A DNA stretch of 64,000 bases from Yersinia mollaretii ATCC 43969. GTDB taxonomy: Bacteria > Pseudomonadota > Gammaproteobacteria > Enterobacterales > Enterobacteriaceae. The notes under the pieces are model-generated. The model was given only the letters and a program-made list of their open reading frames with translations. It had not been told where the DNA came from and did not search any database. The position numbers were made by a program, and so were the translations under genes. The stretch is from the NCBI RefSeq assembly GCF_013282725.1, contig NZ_CP054043.1:3844001-3908000 (forward strand), in the 5' to 3' direction. How positions within the stretch are numbered: the stretch's first letter is position 1; the number at the start of each line of letters is the position of its first letter. Shown here piece after piece: positions 48,018-58,049 of the stretch.

Positions 48018-48305
48018 TTAGGCTATCTGTTTCAATTTCTTAATTTCAATGCTTTCTAGCTTGCCATCTATTGATTTGACAAAATCGCGGAAATGTTGCG
48101 ATTTATTATGTTTGTCCAGTGCTTCATCAGACGCCCAGCGCTCGAAAAATACAAAAGAACCCTTTTGGTCGTTTTCAGCGTGGAGATCATATTGCAGATT
48201 CCCCTTCTCCTCACGACTCGGTTCTATAATCTGATGAACCGCCTCTTTGACTTCATTCACAAATTCAGGCTTGGCCACTAAACTGGCAATGACTCGGACT
48301 TCCAT
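48018..48305 (-). CDS. Antibiotic-biosynthesis-monooxygenase-fold protein (ABM family)
   Basis: A 95-residue ferredoxin-like dimeric protein of the ABM/YgiN family, with the conserved VRVIASLVAKPEFVNEVKEAV start, the EEKGNLQYDLHA centre and the FVFFERWASDEALDKHNKSQHF heme/quinol pocket segment. Relatives act on quinols or small aromatic compounds; the substrate here is unknown. The start at 48305 is chosen because GGGAGA lies 6 bases upstream, shortening a 112-codon frame. It converges on rne. Confidence 0.85.
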   Translation of the reverse strand: MEVRVIASLVAKPEFVNEVKEAVHQIIEPSREEKGNLQYDLHAENDQKGSFVFFERWASDEALDKHNKSQHFRDFVKSIDGKLESIEIKKLKQIA

Positions 48306-48556
48306 CGTAATTCTCCCATACAGTACATTCAATTTGCGTATTTTATGGCTAATCAACCGCTCATCTTCGCGGACAACTTCATCTAAAGCCCCCCTATAAG
48401 ATGCCCTTTTTGCACTATTTTCAACTCGCCACCCACAATGTTTTCAACTTAACCCTAACAATCAGATGCATCCTGCACACTTTCCGCTTATCCTTACACC
48501 CCGCCGGAAACAGCATTAAAAACCCGAAATCTCATCATGACTGCGGAGCTCGTTGA

Positions 48557-49603
48557 ATGACTGCACAACCCCAAACCCTGAAAATTCGCCGCCCAGATGA
48601 CTGGCATATTCACTTACGTGATGACGAAATGCTCAGTACCGTGCTGCCTTATACCTCCGAGGTGTTTGCCAGAGCTATTGTCATGCCGAATCTGGCCCCG
48701 CCCATTACCACTGTTGCCAGTGCTATTGCGTATCGGGATCGTATTCTGGCGGCTGTACCGACTGGGCATAAATTCACACCATTAATGACGTGTTATCTGA
48801 CAGATACGCTTGATATCAATGAGCTGACCACCGGTTTTGAGCAAGGCGTATTTACGGCGGCAAAACTCTATCCGGCCAATGCCACCACCAACTCAAATCA
48901 TGGTGTATCCGATATCCCAGCGATATATCCCTTGTTTGAGCAGATGCAAAAAATAGGTATGCCGCTGCTTATCCACGGTGAAGTCACGGACGCCGCAGTC
49001 GATATCTTTGATCGTGAAGCACGTTTTATTGATCAAATCATGGAACCGATTCGCCGCAAATTCCCTGAGCTAAAAATTGTCTTTGAGCATATCACCACCA
49101 AAGATGCTGCCGATTATGTACTGGCAGGCAATCGTTTTCTTGGTGCGACTATCACCCCGCAACATCTGATGTTTAACCGTAATCACATGTTAGTCGGTGG
49201 CATTCGCCCCCATTTATTCTGTCTGCCAATACTGAAACGCAGTACACATCAAGAAGCCTTGCGGCAGGTTATTGCCAGTGGCTCAGATCGTTTCTTCCTT
49301 GGAACCGACTCAGCACCTCACGCCAAACACCGCAAAGAGTCATCCTGTGGCTGTGCGGGGGTGTTCAATGCACCATCAGCACTGCCTGCTTATACAACCG
49401 TGTTTGAAGAGATGAACGCCCTACAGCATTTGGAAGCATTCTGTTCCTTAAATGGTCCGCGTTTCTATAACCTGCCGGTTAATGACGATTTTGTTGAGTT
49501 GGTTCGTATCCCCAGCCAACAACCGGAAGAGATTTCGCTGGGGAGCGAATCGATCGTTCCTTATCTGGCAGGCCAAAGCCTGAATTGGTCAGTTAAAAAC
49601 TGA
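48557..49603 (+). CDS. pyrC: Dihydroorotase PyrC
   Basis: Zinc enzyme of 348 residues closing carbamoyl-aspartate to dihydroorotate in pyrimidine synthesis. The HxH motif is in [10 protein letters not shown], the carboxylated Lys in [16 protein letters not shown], and the catalytic Asp in [15 protein letters not shown]. The upstream 251-base gap holds its promoter and a GGAG ribosome site; no PurR operator was obvious by eye. Confidence 0.97.
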   Translation: MTAQPQTLKIRRPDDWHIHLRDDEMLSTVLPYTSEVFARAIVMPNLAPPITTVASAIAYRDRILAAVPTGHKFTPLMTCYLTDTLDINELTTGFEQGVFTAAKLYPANATTNSNHGVSDIPAIYPLFEQMQKIGMPLLIHGEVTDAAVDIFDREARFIDQIMEPIRRKFPELKIVFEHITTKDAADYVLAGNRFLGATITPQHLMFNRNHMLVGGIRPHLFCLPILKRSTHQEALRQVIASGSDRFFLGTDSAPHAKHRKESSCGCAGVFNAPSALPAYTTVFEEMNALQHLEAFCSLNGPRFYNLPVNDDFVELVRIPSQQPEEISLGSESIVPYLAGQSLNWSVKN

Positions 49604-49611
49604 TATTAATT

Positions 49612-49640
49612 AGGGGCAGAGAGTCTCACTCCCTGCCCTT
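49612..49640 (+). terminator. Possible terminator after pyrC
   Basis: GGGGCAG pairs with CTGCCC(T), and the inner GAG/CTC extends the stem. The tail is TTGAAAAATTTT, so it is a weak U-tract. Confidence 0.4.
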
Positions 49641-49679
49641 GAAAAATTTTATATCAGTCACTTGCAACCTGAATACTTA

Positions 49680-49699
49680 CACTGTATAAATAAACAGTA
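49680..49699 (+). promoter_or_regulatory. LexA (SOS) box upstream of the dinI-like gene
   Basis: CTGT-ATAAATAA-ACAG fits the LexA consensus CTGT-N8-ACAG with AT-rich spacer and a trailing TA. It lies 22 bases before the start codon of the DinI-family gene, so the gene is very probably SOS-induced. Confidence 0.88.
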
Positions 49700-49720
49700 T
49701 AAATATTCGGAGGGCCAGAT

Positions 49721-49966
49721 ATGCGTGTCGAAGTCAGTATTGATAAAAAAAACCAATTACCCGCAGGTGCTATCGAAGCGCTAACCCATGAATTAAGCAA
49801 ACGGCTGGATTCAAAATTTCCGGACACCCGCACCACAGTGCAAGTGCGTTACGCCGGAGCAAATAACCTTTCTGTTTTGGGCGGTGCTAAAACAGATAAA
49901 GATCTGATCTCTGAAATATTACAAGAAATATGGGAAAGCGCTGACGATTGGTTTGACGCGAAGTAA
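49721..49966 (+). CDS. dinI: DinI-family SOS protein
   Basis: An 81-residue protein of the DinI/DinI-like family, which modulates RecA filaments and so tunes the SOS response. It has the N-terminal MRVEVSIDKKNQLPAGAIEAL and the acidic C-terminal ILQEIWESADDWFDAK helix typical of DinI. The ribosome site is CGGAGG. The LexA box upstream supports the assignment. It follows pyrC as in E. coli. Confidence 0.92.
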   Translation: MRVEVSIDKKNQLPAGAIEALTHELSKRLDSKFPDTRTTVQVRYAGANNLSVLGGAKTDKDLISEILQEIWESADDWFDAK

Positions 49967-49986
49967 CCCACTACAATGCTGTTTTT

Positions 49987-50013
49987 GCCGGGGAGTCGCT
50001 CCTCGGCTTTTTT
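49987..50013 (+). terminator. Terminator after the dinI-like gene
   Basis: GCCGGGGA/TCCTCGGC stem with a 5-base loop and a TTTTTT tail, 20 bases after the stop. Confidence 0.85.
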
Positions 50014-50222
50014 AAATAAAGCGTAAGCTATGCCGTTTACCTCAGCGCTTCTATCACTCTTCCTCGATTAATTAATCATCAGAAAATAAATAATTTGTAA
50101 AGATCCGTGGATAATCACCCAATTTATTAGCGGTTGCGTATACTGAAAAAGCTCACTTGATAAAGAGCCGCATTGATCCTCATTAGTCACTCCCGTCAGT
50201 AACTACTATATAAGGGGTCTTT

Positions 50223-50477
50223 ATGGACAGAAATGATGAAGTTATTCAGACTCACCCGCTTGTCGGTTGGGATATCAGCACTGTGGATGTATACGACGCG
50301 ATGATGATACGTCTTCATTACCTGTCTTCCATGGATCAGCCGCCAGAAGATGCGCTGGTTGATAGAACGCTCTGGTTAACGACCGATGTTGCACGCCAAT
50401 TAATAAATATTTTAGAAGCAGGCATTGCTAAAATTGAGTCATCAGAATATCAAGATCTTGATCACCGTAAGCATTAA
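50223..50477 (+). CDS. bssS: Biofilm/stress regulator BssS
   Basis: An 84-residue protein very similar to E. coli BssS (YceP): NEVIQTHPLVGWDISTVD becomes DEVIQTHPLVGWDISTVD here, and TLWLTTDVARQLINILEAGIAKIES is almost unchanged. E. coli BssS influences biofilm formation and signal uptake; the mechanism is not known. The start has AAGGGG upstream. Confidence 0.94.
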   Translation: MDRNDEVIQTHPLVGWDISTVDVYDAMMIRLHYLSSMDQPPEDALVDRTLWLTTDVARQLINILEAGIAKIESSEYQDLDHRKH

Positions 50478-50518
50478 TTTTTGTCCACCCATTAATTTCT
50501 CAATGCTCTCAAAAACAG

Positions 50519-50548
50519 GCACCAGTGAATATCACTTGGTGCTTTTTT
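50519..50548 (+). terminator. Terminator after bssS
   Basis: GCACCA-GTGA/TCAC-TTGGTGC hairpin with one bulge, followed by TTTTTTATT. Confidence 0.8.
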
Positions 50549-50735
50549 ATTAACCACTCCCACCGCCATAGGGTGAACATCCCTTTTTCTCCCCTCACTC
50601 CCGTGTTATTACTATCGTTTTAGTTTTTATTGTTTCTGAATTGAAATCGTTTTGGTCAATACTACGATAAATACGCACAACCAACCCAAAACGTGTCGAA
50701 TAAAGCCAGCAACGATATTTTCCAAGGTGCAAAAT

Positions 50736-51857
50736 ATGGATTACGATTTGATTGTCATTGGTAGCGGTTCTGTTGGCTCTGCCGCTGGCTACTACGCCTC
50801 ACAAGCCGGTTTAAACGTGCTGATGATTGACAGCGCGATGCCACCTCATCAATCTGGTAGCCACCATGGCGACACACGAATCATTCGCCATGCATATGGT
50901 GAAGGTGAGAAATATGTCCCGCTGGTATTACGTGCTCAGGCGCTTTGGGATCAACTGTCAGCGCAAACCGGTGAAAAGTTATTTCAGGCCAGTGGTGTGC
51001 TTAATTTGGGGCCAGATAATTCAACTTTTCTGCAAAATGCACAACAGAGCGCGCAACACTATCATTTGCCAGTAGAGACGTTAACGGCGGCGCAGGTCCG
51101 CGAAAAATGGCCAGTATTTGCCATCCCGGATAATTATGTTGGCGTGTTTGAGCCACAAGCGGGTTTTTTGCGTTCCGAATTAGCCATAAAAACATTAATT
51201 AAGGCTGTCACTGAGGCGGGCTGCGGTATCTTATTCAATTGCCCGGTCACCGCGATTGTCCCGCTGGATGAGGGGGTCGATGTCGTCACCATTGATGGTA
51301 CCTACAGTGCTAAAAAGGTCGTGGTCACCGCCGGTACTTGGGTCAAAGAACTGATTCCCTCATTGCCCGTGACCGCAGTTCGCAAAGTCTTCTCCTGGCA
51401 TCATGCCGATGGCCGCTATAGTGAAGAGAACCATTTCCCAGCCTTTACCGTAGAGACACCCGATAATATCCATTATTATGGTTTTCCCTCACAAAATGAG
51501 GAGCTTAAACTCGGCAAACATAATGGCGGGCAACCTATCGAGTCAGCGGCACAGCGCAAACCTTTTGGCAGTTACGCCGAAGATGGTACGGAAGTTTTTG
51601 GATTTTTACGGAATTTTTTGCCAGGTGTCGGCGTCTGCCTGCGGGGTGCCTCATGTAGCTATGATATGAGCCCTGATGAAGACTTCATCATTGATACGCT
51701 ACCGGATAACAGGGATATTATGGTGGTGACGGGCTTAAGTGGTCATGGGTTTAAATTTGCGACTGCGTTGGGGGAAGTGGCAGCGTTCTTCGCACAAAAT
51801 AAGCCGTCACCCATTGATATTTCTGCTTTTTCTTTGTCTCGCTTCGCTCACCCTTAG
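50736..51857 (+). CDS. solA: N-methyl-L-tryptophan oxidase SolA (sarcosine oxidase-like)
   Basis: FAD enzyme of 373 residues of the monomeric sarcosine oxidase family that demethylates N-methyl amino acids, yielding formaldehyde and peroxide. The FAD fold [13 protein letters not shown] is at the N-terminus, and the Cys of [18 protein letters not shown] is the expected covalent flavin site. The start MDYDLIVIG is used; a 28-codon upstream extension lacks family support. It follows bssS as in E. coli. Confidence 0.94.
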   Translation: MDYDLIVIGSGSVGSAAGYYASQAGLNVLMIDSAMPPHQSGSHHGDTRIIRHAYGEGEKYVPLVLRAQALWDQLSAQTGEKLFQASGVLNLGPDNSTFLQNAQQSAQHYHLPVETLTAAQVREKWPVFAIPDNYVGVFEPQAGFLRSELAIKTLIKAVTEAGCGILFNCPVTAIVPLDEGVDVVTIDGTYSAKKVVVTAGTWVKELIPSLPVTAVRKVFSWHHADGRYSEENHFPAFTVETPDNIHYYGFPSQNEELKLGKHNGGQPIESAAQRKPFGSYAEDGTEVFGFLRNFLPGVGVCLRGASCSYDMSPDEDFIIDTLPDNRDIMVVTGLSGHGFKFATALGEVAAFFAQNKPSPIDISAFSLSRFAHP

Positions 51858-52117
51858 CCTCAAAACGTCCCTCTTCGCTTCCCCCATTTTTATCGGCGAC
51901 TATTTTAATAAAAAATAAGTCGCCTCGTTTTTATTTATGTCATTTATACCTATTTTTTGGTATAAAGTGTTGCTGCTTTCATGGCATACATAACATTTAC
52001 TCGTGTATTCCGTTTAAATCGCTCGATAATCCCGAATTGACGTTTTAGGTATCTGAGGCTTACCTTAACCTTGTATGCGGCCAGGTATGGTTGCTGTTAG
52101 ACAAGGATGTATGTCAC

Positions 52118-52702
52118 ATGAAAATATTAATTATTGATGAATGCTTTTATACCCGATCCGGGGTAAATACTTATTTTAATAGCTCTGTATCGCTTAATTT
52201 AATGGATTCACCTACTGTCGAGCAGGCGACATTAGCTATTAATGATTTTTCTCCCGATATCATTATTGTTAATCTGACGAAATATTGTCGATTCGGCGGG
52301 CACTGCCCATTACTTGAACAATTTTTAAATTGTTGTGGTAAAGCTAAAGTCTATATCTATCTGGATGCCTCCTACCCATTCAGTGAAACCCCCATTCCCT
52401 TGACTGATTCAGTCTCCATTTTGGCAAAAAGGTATTTACCGGAACTGCTGCAAAAGCTTGCGGATATATCAAATGATATGCGCAAACCGCATTTGCCCTG
52501 CCCATCATCGCTGTTTAGTCCGCAAGAGCATAAAGTGATGTGCTACTGGATGATGGAGATGCCCAATTACCGTATTGCCAGAAAATTGAATATCAGTGAT
52601 AGCACCGTTTATTCGCATAAACGACATATTACCGAGAAAATCAAAGTTAGAAATCGGCTGGAGCTATGCTTTATTTATAATGTTTTTAAGTATTTATATT
52701 GA
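52118..52702 (+). CDS. LuxR-type regulator with degenerate receiver-like domain
   Basis: A 195-residue protein. The N-terminus MKILIIDECFYTRSGVNTYF resembles a response-regulator receiver, but the usual phospho-Asp strand reads DIIIVNLTKY with Asn, so phosphorylation is unlikely. The C-terminus is a LuxR/FixJ helix-turn-helix (LFSPQEHKVMCYWMMEMPNYRIARKL, then SDSTVYSHKRHITEKIKVRNR). This resembles the RcsA/BglJ type of auxiliary regulators. ATG 52118 is chosen (AAGGA 10 bases upstream) over TTG 52091. The DNA is AT-rich compared with its neighbours. The regulon is unknown. Confidence 0.85.
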   Translation: MKILIIDECFYTRSGVNTYFNSSVSLNLMDSPTVEQATLAINDFSPDIIIVNLTKYCRFGGHCPLLEQFLNCCGKAKVYIYLDASYPFSETPIPLTDSVSILAKRYLPELLQKLADISNDMRKPHLPCPSSLFSPQEHKVMCYWMMEMPNYRIARKLNISDSTVYSHKRHITEKIKVRNRLELCFIYNVFKYLY

Positions 52703-52965
52703 AATCATTATTAATTAAGCCAACACATAAGTAATTTTGATAGAAATGTAACCGGATTAATATCGCTGAAAATAACTTGCGGTTAGAAAAATGGTTACAT
52801 TTAATTTGATGTTTTTGATGAAACACCGACTATTTCATGGCTCTGATTATCCAGACACCCACTGTTCTATCTGTTTCCAGATACTGGAATTTAGTCTGCT
52901 AGCTTGTTGTTTGCTAAATTAAAACTCCCTATAATGAGCAACGATTTTAGCCACAGGCAGCCAGT

Positions 52966-53079
52966 ATGTTAGATAAATTGCTCTCGATGGTTATCAATAA
53001 TGTGCGAGAGCACCTATTGCTCTATATCTGCCTATGGTTGATTCTGCTGGCATTAGATATTTATTTCTTTTTCTATTAA
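52966..53079 (+). CDS. yceO: Small membrane protein YceO
   Basis: A 37-residue peptide with one membrane helix. VINNVREHLLLYICLWLILLALDIYFFFY aligns along its length with E. coli YceO ([29 protein letters not shown]), which lies close to solA there too. The ribosome site is weak (AGGCAG). Function unknown. Confidence 0.8.
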   Translation: MLDKLLSMVINNVREHLLLYICLWLILLALDIYFFFY

Positions 53080-53177
53080 TCTAATTAATGCCTCGATACT
53101 GCTTAACCTCTCTTCACTCTTCAGGCCAACGGGTGGCAATTCACCCGAGGCCCGTAGACGATAACAACTAGCCTGCG

Positions 53178-54221
53178 CTACTCAGTTTTGGCCGGTTTAC
53201 CGTCACTCAGTAAAACTGCAAATTTATACCCCGCGGGGGTTAGCTCAAGTGCAATCTTAGCAATGATGGTTAAGGGAACGGAGAGCAGCATACCTATTGG
53301 CCCTAATAGCCAGCCCCAGAAAATCAGTGATAAGAACACTACCAATGTTGATAGCCCCAAACCACGGCCCATCATTCGTGGATCAATAATATTACCGCCA
53401 ATCAGGTTGATTAGAATGTAGCCGCCAGTAACCGCAAAAGCATCAGCAAAACCGTTAAACAGTAGCGCCTGAATAATAGGCGGAATAGCCGCTAATACTG
53501 ACCCGATGTTGGGAATGTAATTCAGAACAAAAGCCAACAGCCCCCAGAGGAAAGCAAATCTGACGCCCATCGCCGCTAGGAATAACCAGATAACAATCCC
53601 CGTCGCGATGCTAATAATGGTTTTGATTACCAGATAGTGAGTTACCCCATTCAGCGCACGTTTGAGAATCGCATTGCCCTGCTCTGGATTATCAAACATA
53701 AGCTGCATTTTATAAGGCAAGCGTTCCACTTCAAATAACATAAAGACTACGGTCATCAGCAATAAGAAGGTGCTCGCCATCGCCCCGGAAAGATGGCTCA
53801 GCAGCCGGGTAACAAAGTTCACGGCAGTGCTGGGATCGACATGCTTCATGATGTCATCCACTGAGAACTCAATATTAAAGCGCATGGCGAACTCTTGCAG
53901 ATCGCGCATTTTCTCCAGCATCATGCCACGATATTGCGGTAATGAGCGGGCAAATTCATTTAATGAAACACCCAAACGGCTAAAGAGCAGTGCCATCAGT
54001 AAAATAATGAGGGTGACCAATAAGACAATTGCCAGCGTACGGGGGATTTTTATTTTCTCAAGTAATTTCACCAATGGATTCAGTACAATAGAGAGAAAAA
54101 TAGCCAGTAAGAATGGCACTACAATCGGTGATGCCGCTTTAATTCCGGCCATAATTACCACCAGCATTGCCAGCATAGCAACCAGCCGTAACCCTTGGTG
54201 ACTTACCACAGGTGTTGTCAT
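53178..54221 (-). CDS. tqsA: AI-2E family transporter TqsA
   Basis: Inner-membrane protein of 347 residues in the AI-2 exporter (PerM/UPF0118) family, with about eight membrane helices. E. coli TqsA (YdgG) affects autoinducer-2 export and biofilm formation. RFAFLWGLLAFVLNYIPNIGSVLAAIPP and the GRGLGLSTLVVFLSLIFWGWLLGP segments are nearly identical to it. The start MTTPVVSHQG has AAGGA upstream; nine upstream codons are dropped. Confidence 0.92.
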   Translation of the reverse strand: MTTPVVSHQGLRLVAMLAMLVVIMAGIKAASPIVVPFLLAIFLSIVLNPLVKLLEKIKIPRTLAIVLLVTLIILLMALLFSRLGVSLNEFARSLPQYRGMMLEKMRDLQEFAMRFNIEFSVDDIMKHVDPSTAVNFVTRLLSHLSGAMASTFLLLMTVVFMLFEVERLPYKMQLMFDNPEQGNAILKRALNGVTHYLVIKTIISIATGIVIWLFLAAMGVRFAFLWGLLAFVLNYIPNIGSVLAAIPPIIQALLFNGFADAFAVTGGYILINLIGGNIIDPRMMGRGLGLSTLVVFLSLIFWGWLLGPIGMLLSVPLTIIAKIALELTPAGYKFAVLLSDGKPAKTE

Positions 54222-54348
54222 TATCAATCCTTGTATTGGAACTGCCACCGCTCAAAATGGCAAAAAAAAGACGCTATCGAATAAAATAACCGACAACGCC
54301 TCTCTTTAATAGTATAACCCGCAGGTTAACATCCAGATTAATTAGGTA

Positions 54349-55419
54349 TCACTCTTTATTATCCGCACCCTTTTCTGGCATTGGAATATGCATAGTGGTT
54401 TGCAACAGCCCTTTCGATTTATTAAAAATCTTGATGCCGTTCTCACGCCCTGCCCGACGAGAGCGTTGCTCTTCCTGCGGCAATTTCAGCTCTTCTTGGC
54501 AAATCTGACTACAGCAACCTTCAAATTTAGCCGCGCAAACTGGGCACTGAATAAACAGCAAGTGGCAACCATCATTTTTGCAATTGGTATGCGCATCACA
54601 AGCGGTACCACATTGATGGCAATGCGCGATAATATCGTCAGAAATCCGCTCGCCCATCCGCTCATCAAAAACAAAATTTTTGCCGATAAATTTCAACGGC
54701 AAACCTTGCTCTTTCGCTTTGCGGGCATATTCAATGATCCCACCTTCAACGTGATAAACGTTTTTAAAGCCGTTGTGTAACATGTAGGCGCTGGCTTTTT
54801 CGCAGCGAATCCCGCCGGTACAGTACATGACAATATTCTTCTCTTTGTCATGTTGCAGCATGTCAACCGCCATCGGCAGTTGCTCACGGAAGGTATCAGA
54901 CGGCACTTCTATCGCGTTTTCGAAATGGCCCACTTCGTATTCATAGTGGTTACGCATATCAACAAACAAGGTATCTGGGTCATCAATCATTTGATTGACC
55001 TGATCCGCTTTCAGATAGTGCCCCACATTGCTGGGATCAAAGCTGTCGTCATCAATGCCGTCAGCCACAATGCGCTCACGAACTTTCAGGCGCAGCACCC
55101 AAAATGACTTACCGTCATCTTCATGGGCCACATTCAGGCGCACCTGATCCAGTGCCGGGTGTGAGGCAAACAGCGCGGCTTTGAATTCGTCATAGCGGTT
55201 AGCGGGCACACTAATTTGGGCATTGATCCCCTCTTTCGCCACATAAACCCGGCCAAATACCCCGAGTTTAACGAATTGACTGTAGAGGCTATCGCGGAAG
55301 GCTTTGGCATCTTCTAAGGTGAAATATTTATAAAAAGAAACTGTGGTGCGCGGTTCGGTTTCAGCCAACATGCGCGCTTTAAGTTCCTCATTAGAAATTC
55401 GGTTATGTAACACTGGCAT
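54349..55419 (-). CDS. trhO: tRNA uridine(34) hydroxylase TrhO (YceA)
   Basis: A 356-residue rhodanese-domain enzyme that with O2 forms 5-hydroxyuridine at tRNA position 34. It has an N-terminal acylphosphatase-like region, the rhodanese active Cys200 in [14 protein letters not shown], and a Cys-rich zinc-binding C-terminal part ([31 protein letters not shown]). The C-terminal tail of about 40 residues is basic and less conserved. Confidence 0.95.
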   Translation of the reverse strand: MPVLHNRISNEELKARMLAETEPRTTVSFYKYFTLEDAKAFRDSLYSQFVKLGVFGRVYVAKEGINAQISVPANRYDEFKAALFASHPALDQVRLNVAHEDDGKSFWVLRLKVRERIVADGIDDDSFDPSNVGHYLKADQVNQMIDDPDTLFVDMRNHYEYEVGHFENAIEVPSDTFREQLPMAVDMLQHDKEKNIVMYCTGGIRCEKASAYMLHNGFKNVYHVEGGIIEYARKAKEQGLPLKFIGKNFVFDERMGERISDDIIAHCHQCGTACDAHTNCKNDGCHLLFIQCPVCAAKFEGCCSQICQEELKLPQEEQRSRRAGRENGIKIFNKSKGLLQTTMHIPMPEKGADNKE

Positions 55420-55663
55420 GGTGTACGTTCCTGTCTTTCAAAGAGGTTACTGATAGATATTTAATTACTGCTCAATGGGTTACGTCAGCCATTAGATGGC
55501 GAACTAAGGTCATTCATCGCGCAATAGAACTGATATAGTGGGCACCGGCTTCCCCGTGCGGCGCATATAATACCTGAAACAGTGAGGCGACACATCATTA
55601 GCGCTTACCCATCGCGCAGCACATCACGCCACGAGCAATGCCCATTGCCCGGTTTTATCCCTT

Positions 55664-55840
55664 TCAGTGATGATCCTCATCGGCAAAATTCACACGATCA
55701 GTAAAGCCAGAGACAATAATCCCGGCTAGCAGGGCAATTCCGGCGGCGATCAGCAATGATTTCGTCTGCCAATAGGCTCCGAAGTAACCCAACAGGCCGC
55801 CGACAGCCAATAACCCCGCACTGAATTTTGCTGCTGACAT
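55664..55840 (-). CDS. Small membrane protein, unknown function
   Basis: A 58-residue protein with two predicted membrane helices (FSAGLLAVGGLLGYFGAYW and SLLIAAGIALLAGIIVSGF) and an acidic tail (FADEDHH). ATG 55840 has GGAG 8 bases upstream, preferred to TTG 55846. I do not recognise the family. It lies alone between trhO and lpxL, with about 245 bases on the trhO side and 329 on the lpxL side that show no other gene. Confidence 0.7.
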   Translation of the reverse strand: MSAAKFSAGLLAVGGLLGYFGAYWQTKSLLIAAGIALLAGIIVSGFTDRVNFADEDHH

Positions 55841-56169
55841 TACCAATTCTCCGCTGAATGCTGATGATGCTTATTTATACATCAAAAGCATCATCATTCA
55901 GATTGATTTTTGGTTAATTTGCATTCAGATCTGTGACTTATCTGTCGGAATATTCAACGAAATGGCTTTTTGGTGCGGTCTTTTTTCCCGTAGCACGCTA
56001 AAAATGCCACAATGGTCTATCTTCAACCACTGATGAGACAGCTAAACAGGTTGGCATGGACTGCCCCTCAAGATTCACTAATGCGCTATATTCATTACTG
56101 CATTACATGTCCGCCATCATGAATAATTGTTAACTGTCCCAATGAATTACAATGACGCTGAGAACAGAT

Positions 56170-57090
56170 ATGCAAGTTCCCTCTTTTGATCGATCACTGC
56201 TACACCCTCGTTATTGGCTGACTTGGATCGGCCTCGGCATTCTCTACCTGTTAGTACTGCTCCCCTACCCCGCTATCTATTCCATGGGCACTTCGCTGGG
56301 CCGCTTCTCTATGCGTTTTCTCAAACGGCGTAAACGGATCACGCAGCGCAATCTGGAGCTGTGCTTCCCCGACATGCCGCAAGCGGAGCGCGATCTGCTG
56401 CTGGTGAAGAATTTTGAGTCAGTCGGAATGGGGCTATTTGAAACCGGCATGGCTTGGTTTTGGCCGAACTGGCGAATTGAGCGCTGGTGCAGTGTCAGCG
56501 GGCTAGAGCACATCCAGAAAGCCCGTGATGAGGGCAAAGGGGTGCTGCTGATTGGTTTACATTTTCTGACGCTGGAGCTGGGTGCCCGCATCTTCGGTAT
56601 CTACAATCCGGGGATTGGCGTCTATCGCCCCCATGATAATAAGGCCATGGACTGGATGCAGACGTGGGGGCGGATGCGCTCCAATAAAGCCATGCTGGAC
56701 CGCAAAGACCTGAAAGGGATGGTCCGCAGCCTAAAACAGGGCGAGATTATCTGGTACGCGCCGGATCATGATTACGGCCCGCGCAGCAGTGTCTTTGTGC
56801 CGCTATTCGCCGTCGATCAAGCGGCCACCACCACCGGGACTTACCTGCTGGTGCGCATGGGCAAACCGGCGGTGATTCCCTTCACGCCACGGCGTTTGCC
56901 GGATGGTAAAGGCTATCAACTGATTTTGCAGCCCGCTGTTGAAAACTTCCCGCTGGAAAACGAAGTCGTGGCCGCCGCCTTTATGAATAAAGTGATCGAA
57001 AAAGAGATTACCCAAGCCACTGACCAGTATATGTGGCTGCATCGGCGGTTTAAAACCCGTCCAGAGGGTGCACCTTCGCTCTATGAGTAG
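56170..57090 (+). CDS. lpxL: Lipid A lauroyltransferase LpxL
   Basis: Inner-membrane acyltransferase adding a secondary laurate to Kdo2-lipid IVA. One N-terminal helix ([22 protein letters not shown]) anchors it. The catalytic HxxxxE motif is [10 protein letters not shown], and [18 protein letters not shown] and the C-terminus [13 protein letters not shown] match E. coli LpxL. The start at 56170 ([17 protein letters not shown]) gives 306 residues, the E. coli length; ATG 56152 is six codons upstream with a poorer ribosome site. LpxP is a close paralogue, but synteny with trhO and mdtG favours LpxL. Confidence 0.93.
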   Translation: MQVPSFDRSLLHPRYWLTWIGLGILYLLVLLPYPAIYSMGTSLGRFSMRFLKRRKRITQRNLELCFPDMPQAERDLLLVKNFESVGMGLFETGMAWFWPNWRIERWCSVSGLEHIQKARDEGKGVLLIGLHFLTLELGARIFGIYNPGIGVYRPHDNKAMDWMQTWGRMRSNKAMLDRKDLKGMVRSLKQGEIIWYAPDHDYGPRSSVFVPLFAVDQAATTTGTYLLVRMGKPAVIPFTPRRLPDGKGYQLILQPAVENFPLENEVVAAAFMNKVIEKEITQATDQYMWLHRRFKTRPEGAPSLYE

Positions 57091-57264
57091 ACCTGCTTAT
57101 TCCGAAAGGCAATAACACGAATGATAATGAGAATTAGTTTATATCAGTTTTTTTGATATAGTCTGTCAGTTTTATCCGGTAGAAACATGGCATCTATCTG
57201 ACAGATAATTAAAAGTAATTAATGCTAGTTATTATGTGGTTATTTCCTTAATAGGGGTCTACTT

Positions 57265-57699
57265 ATGTTGGCAAGTTTAAATCTCTGGTTCACACGGTTA
57301 ACAAATCATCAAGACGGCGGCAAACTCTTATTGCGCCTGACGTTCGGTATTTTGATGCTGTTCCATGGCGTAGCTAAAATTCAGCACGGCACCAGTTGGA
57401 TTGCTGAATCTTTACAGGCGCAAGGTATTCCCAGTTTTGTGGCTTATGGCGTTTACATTGGCGAAATCATTACCCCACTGCTGATTATTCTGGGTCTGTT
57501 CACTCGCCCTGCGGCCTTTATTTATGCGGTTAACCTGCTGGTGGCCGTGTTGATGGTCGGGACAGGTAAATTCTTTACCCTGACTCAGGTCGGTGCATGG
57601 GGTCTGGAAAACGAAGCCATGTACTTCCTTGGCGGTATCGCCATTATGTTACTGGGGAGTGGCCGTTACTCGGTGACCAAGAATGAAGCTTATCGCTAA
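57265..57699 (+). CDS. DoxX-family membrane protein
   Basis: A 144-residue inner-membrane protein with four helices and the DoxX signature LRLTFGILMLFHGVAKIQHG near the N-terminus, followed by YIGEIITPLLIILGLFTRPAAF. Family members have been linked to redox homeostasis, but the role here is not known. The ribosome site is AGGGG. It is followed by three short tandem repeats and a strong terminator, so it is monocistronic. Confidence 0.88.
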   Translation: MLASLNLWFTRLTNHQDGGKLLLRLTFGILMLFHGVAKIQHGTSWIAESLQAQGIPSFVAYGVYIGEIITPLLIILGLFTRPAAFIYAVNLLVAVLMVGTGKFFTLTQVGAWGLENEAMYFLGGIAIMLLGSGRYSVTKNEAYR

Positions 57700-57700
57700 G

Positions 57701-57759
57701 CCCTTCGCGGGGATAGAAAGCCCTTAGCGTGATAGACAACCCTTAGCGGTGACAGAAAG
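57701..57759 (+). repeat. Three short tandem imperfect repeats
   Basis: Three copies of a 19-20 base unit (CCCTTMGCG...GATAGAMAA-like) run head to tail at 57701-57720, 57721-57739 and 57740-57759, directly between the doxX stop and its terminator. Confidence 0.75.
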
Positions 57760-57790
57760 CCACTCCACGGATTTCGGGAGTGGTTTTTTT
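57760..57790 (+). terminator. Terminator after the DoxX gene
   Basis: CCACTCC/GGAGTGG stem with a loop of about 10 bases followed by TTTTTTT. Confidence 0.88.
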
Positions 57791-58049
57791 ATGTGTGAGG
57801 CCCACGGCTTAGCACTAAACGAAATAAACATATTCCGCCATTTCAAACTGACATTCCATTTTAACAAAAACTCACATTCATCTTATTGATGTCACCCCCT
57901 CATAAGCGCATACTTATCAAGCTAACTGTTTTCTTCTTGCGCTTTGCCCCTTCAAACGCCCAATCGACGAATAGAGAGATGCAAAGCGATCTGCCTGTTT
58001 AATAACAGTCCATTTGTTTAAAAACAATCACTTGCATATTCGGTAGATT

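Noticed and set aside
52810-52923. 37-codon frame MFLMKHRLFHGSDYPD... between the LuxR-type gene and yceO
   Set aside because: It has no ribosome site, unusual Cys content and no resemblance to known peptides; the adjacent yceO is a better explanation for transcription in this gap.
53120-53160. GGGTG/CACCC hairpin downstream of tqsA as a terminator
   Set aside because: The stem is short with an internal loop and has no U-tract on the minus strand.
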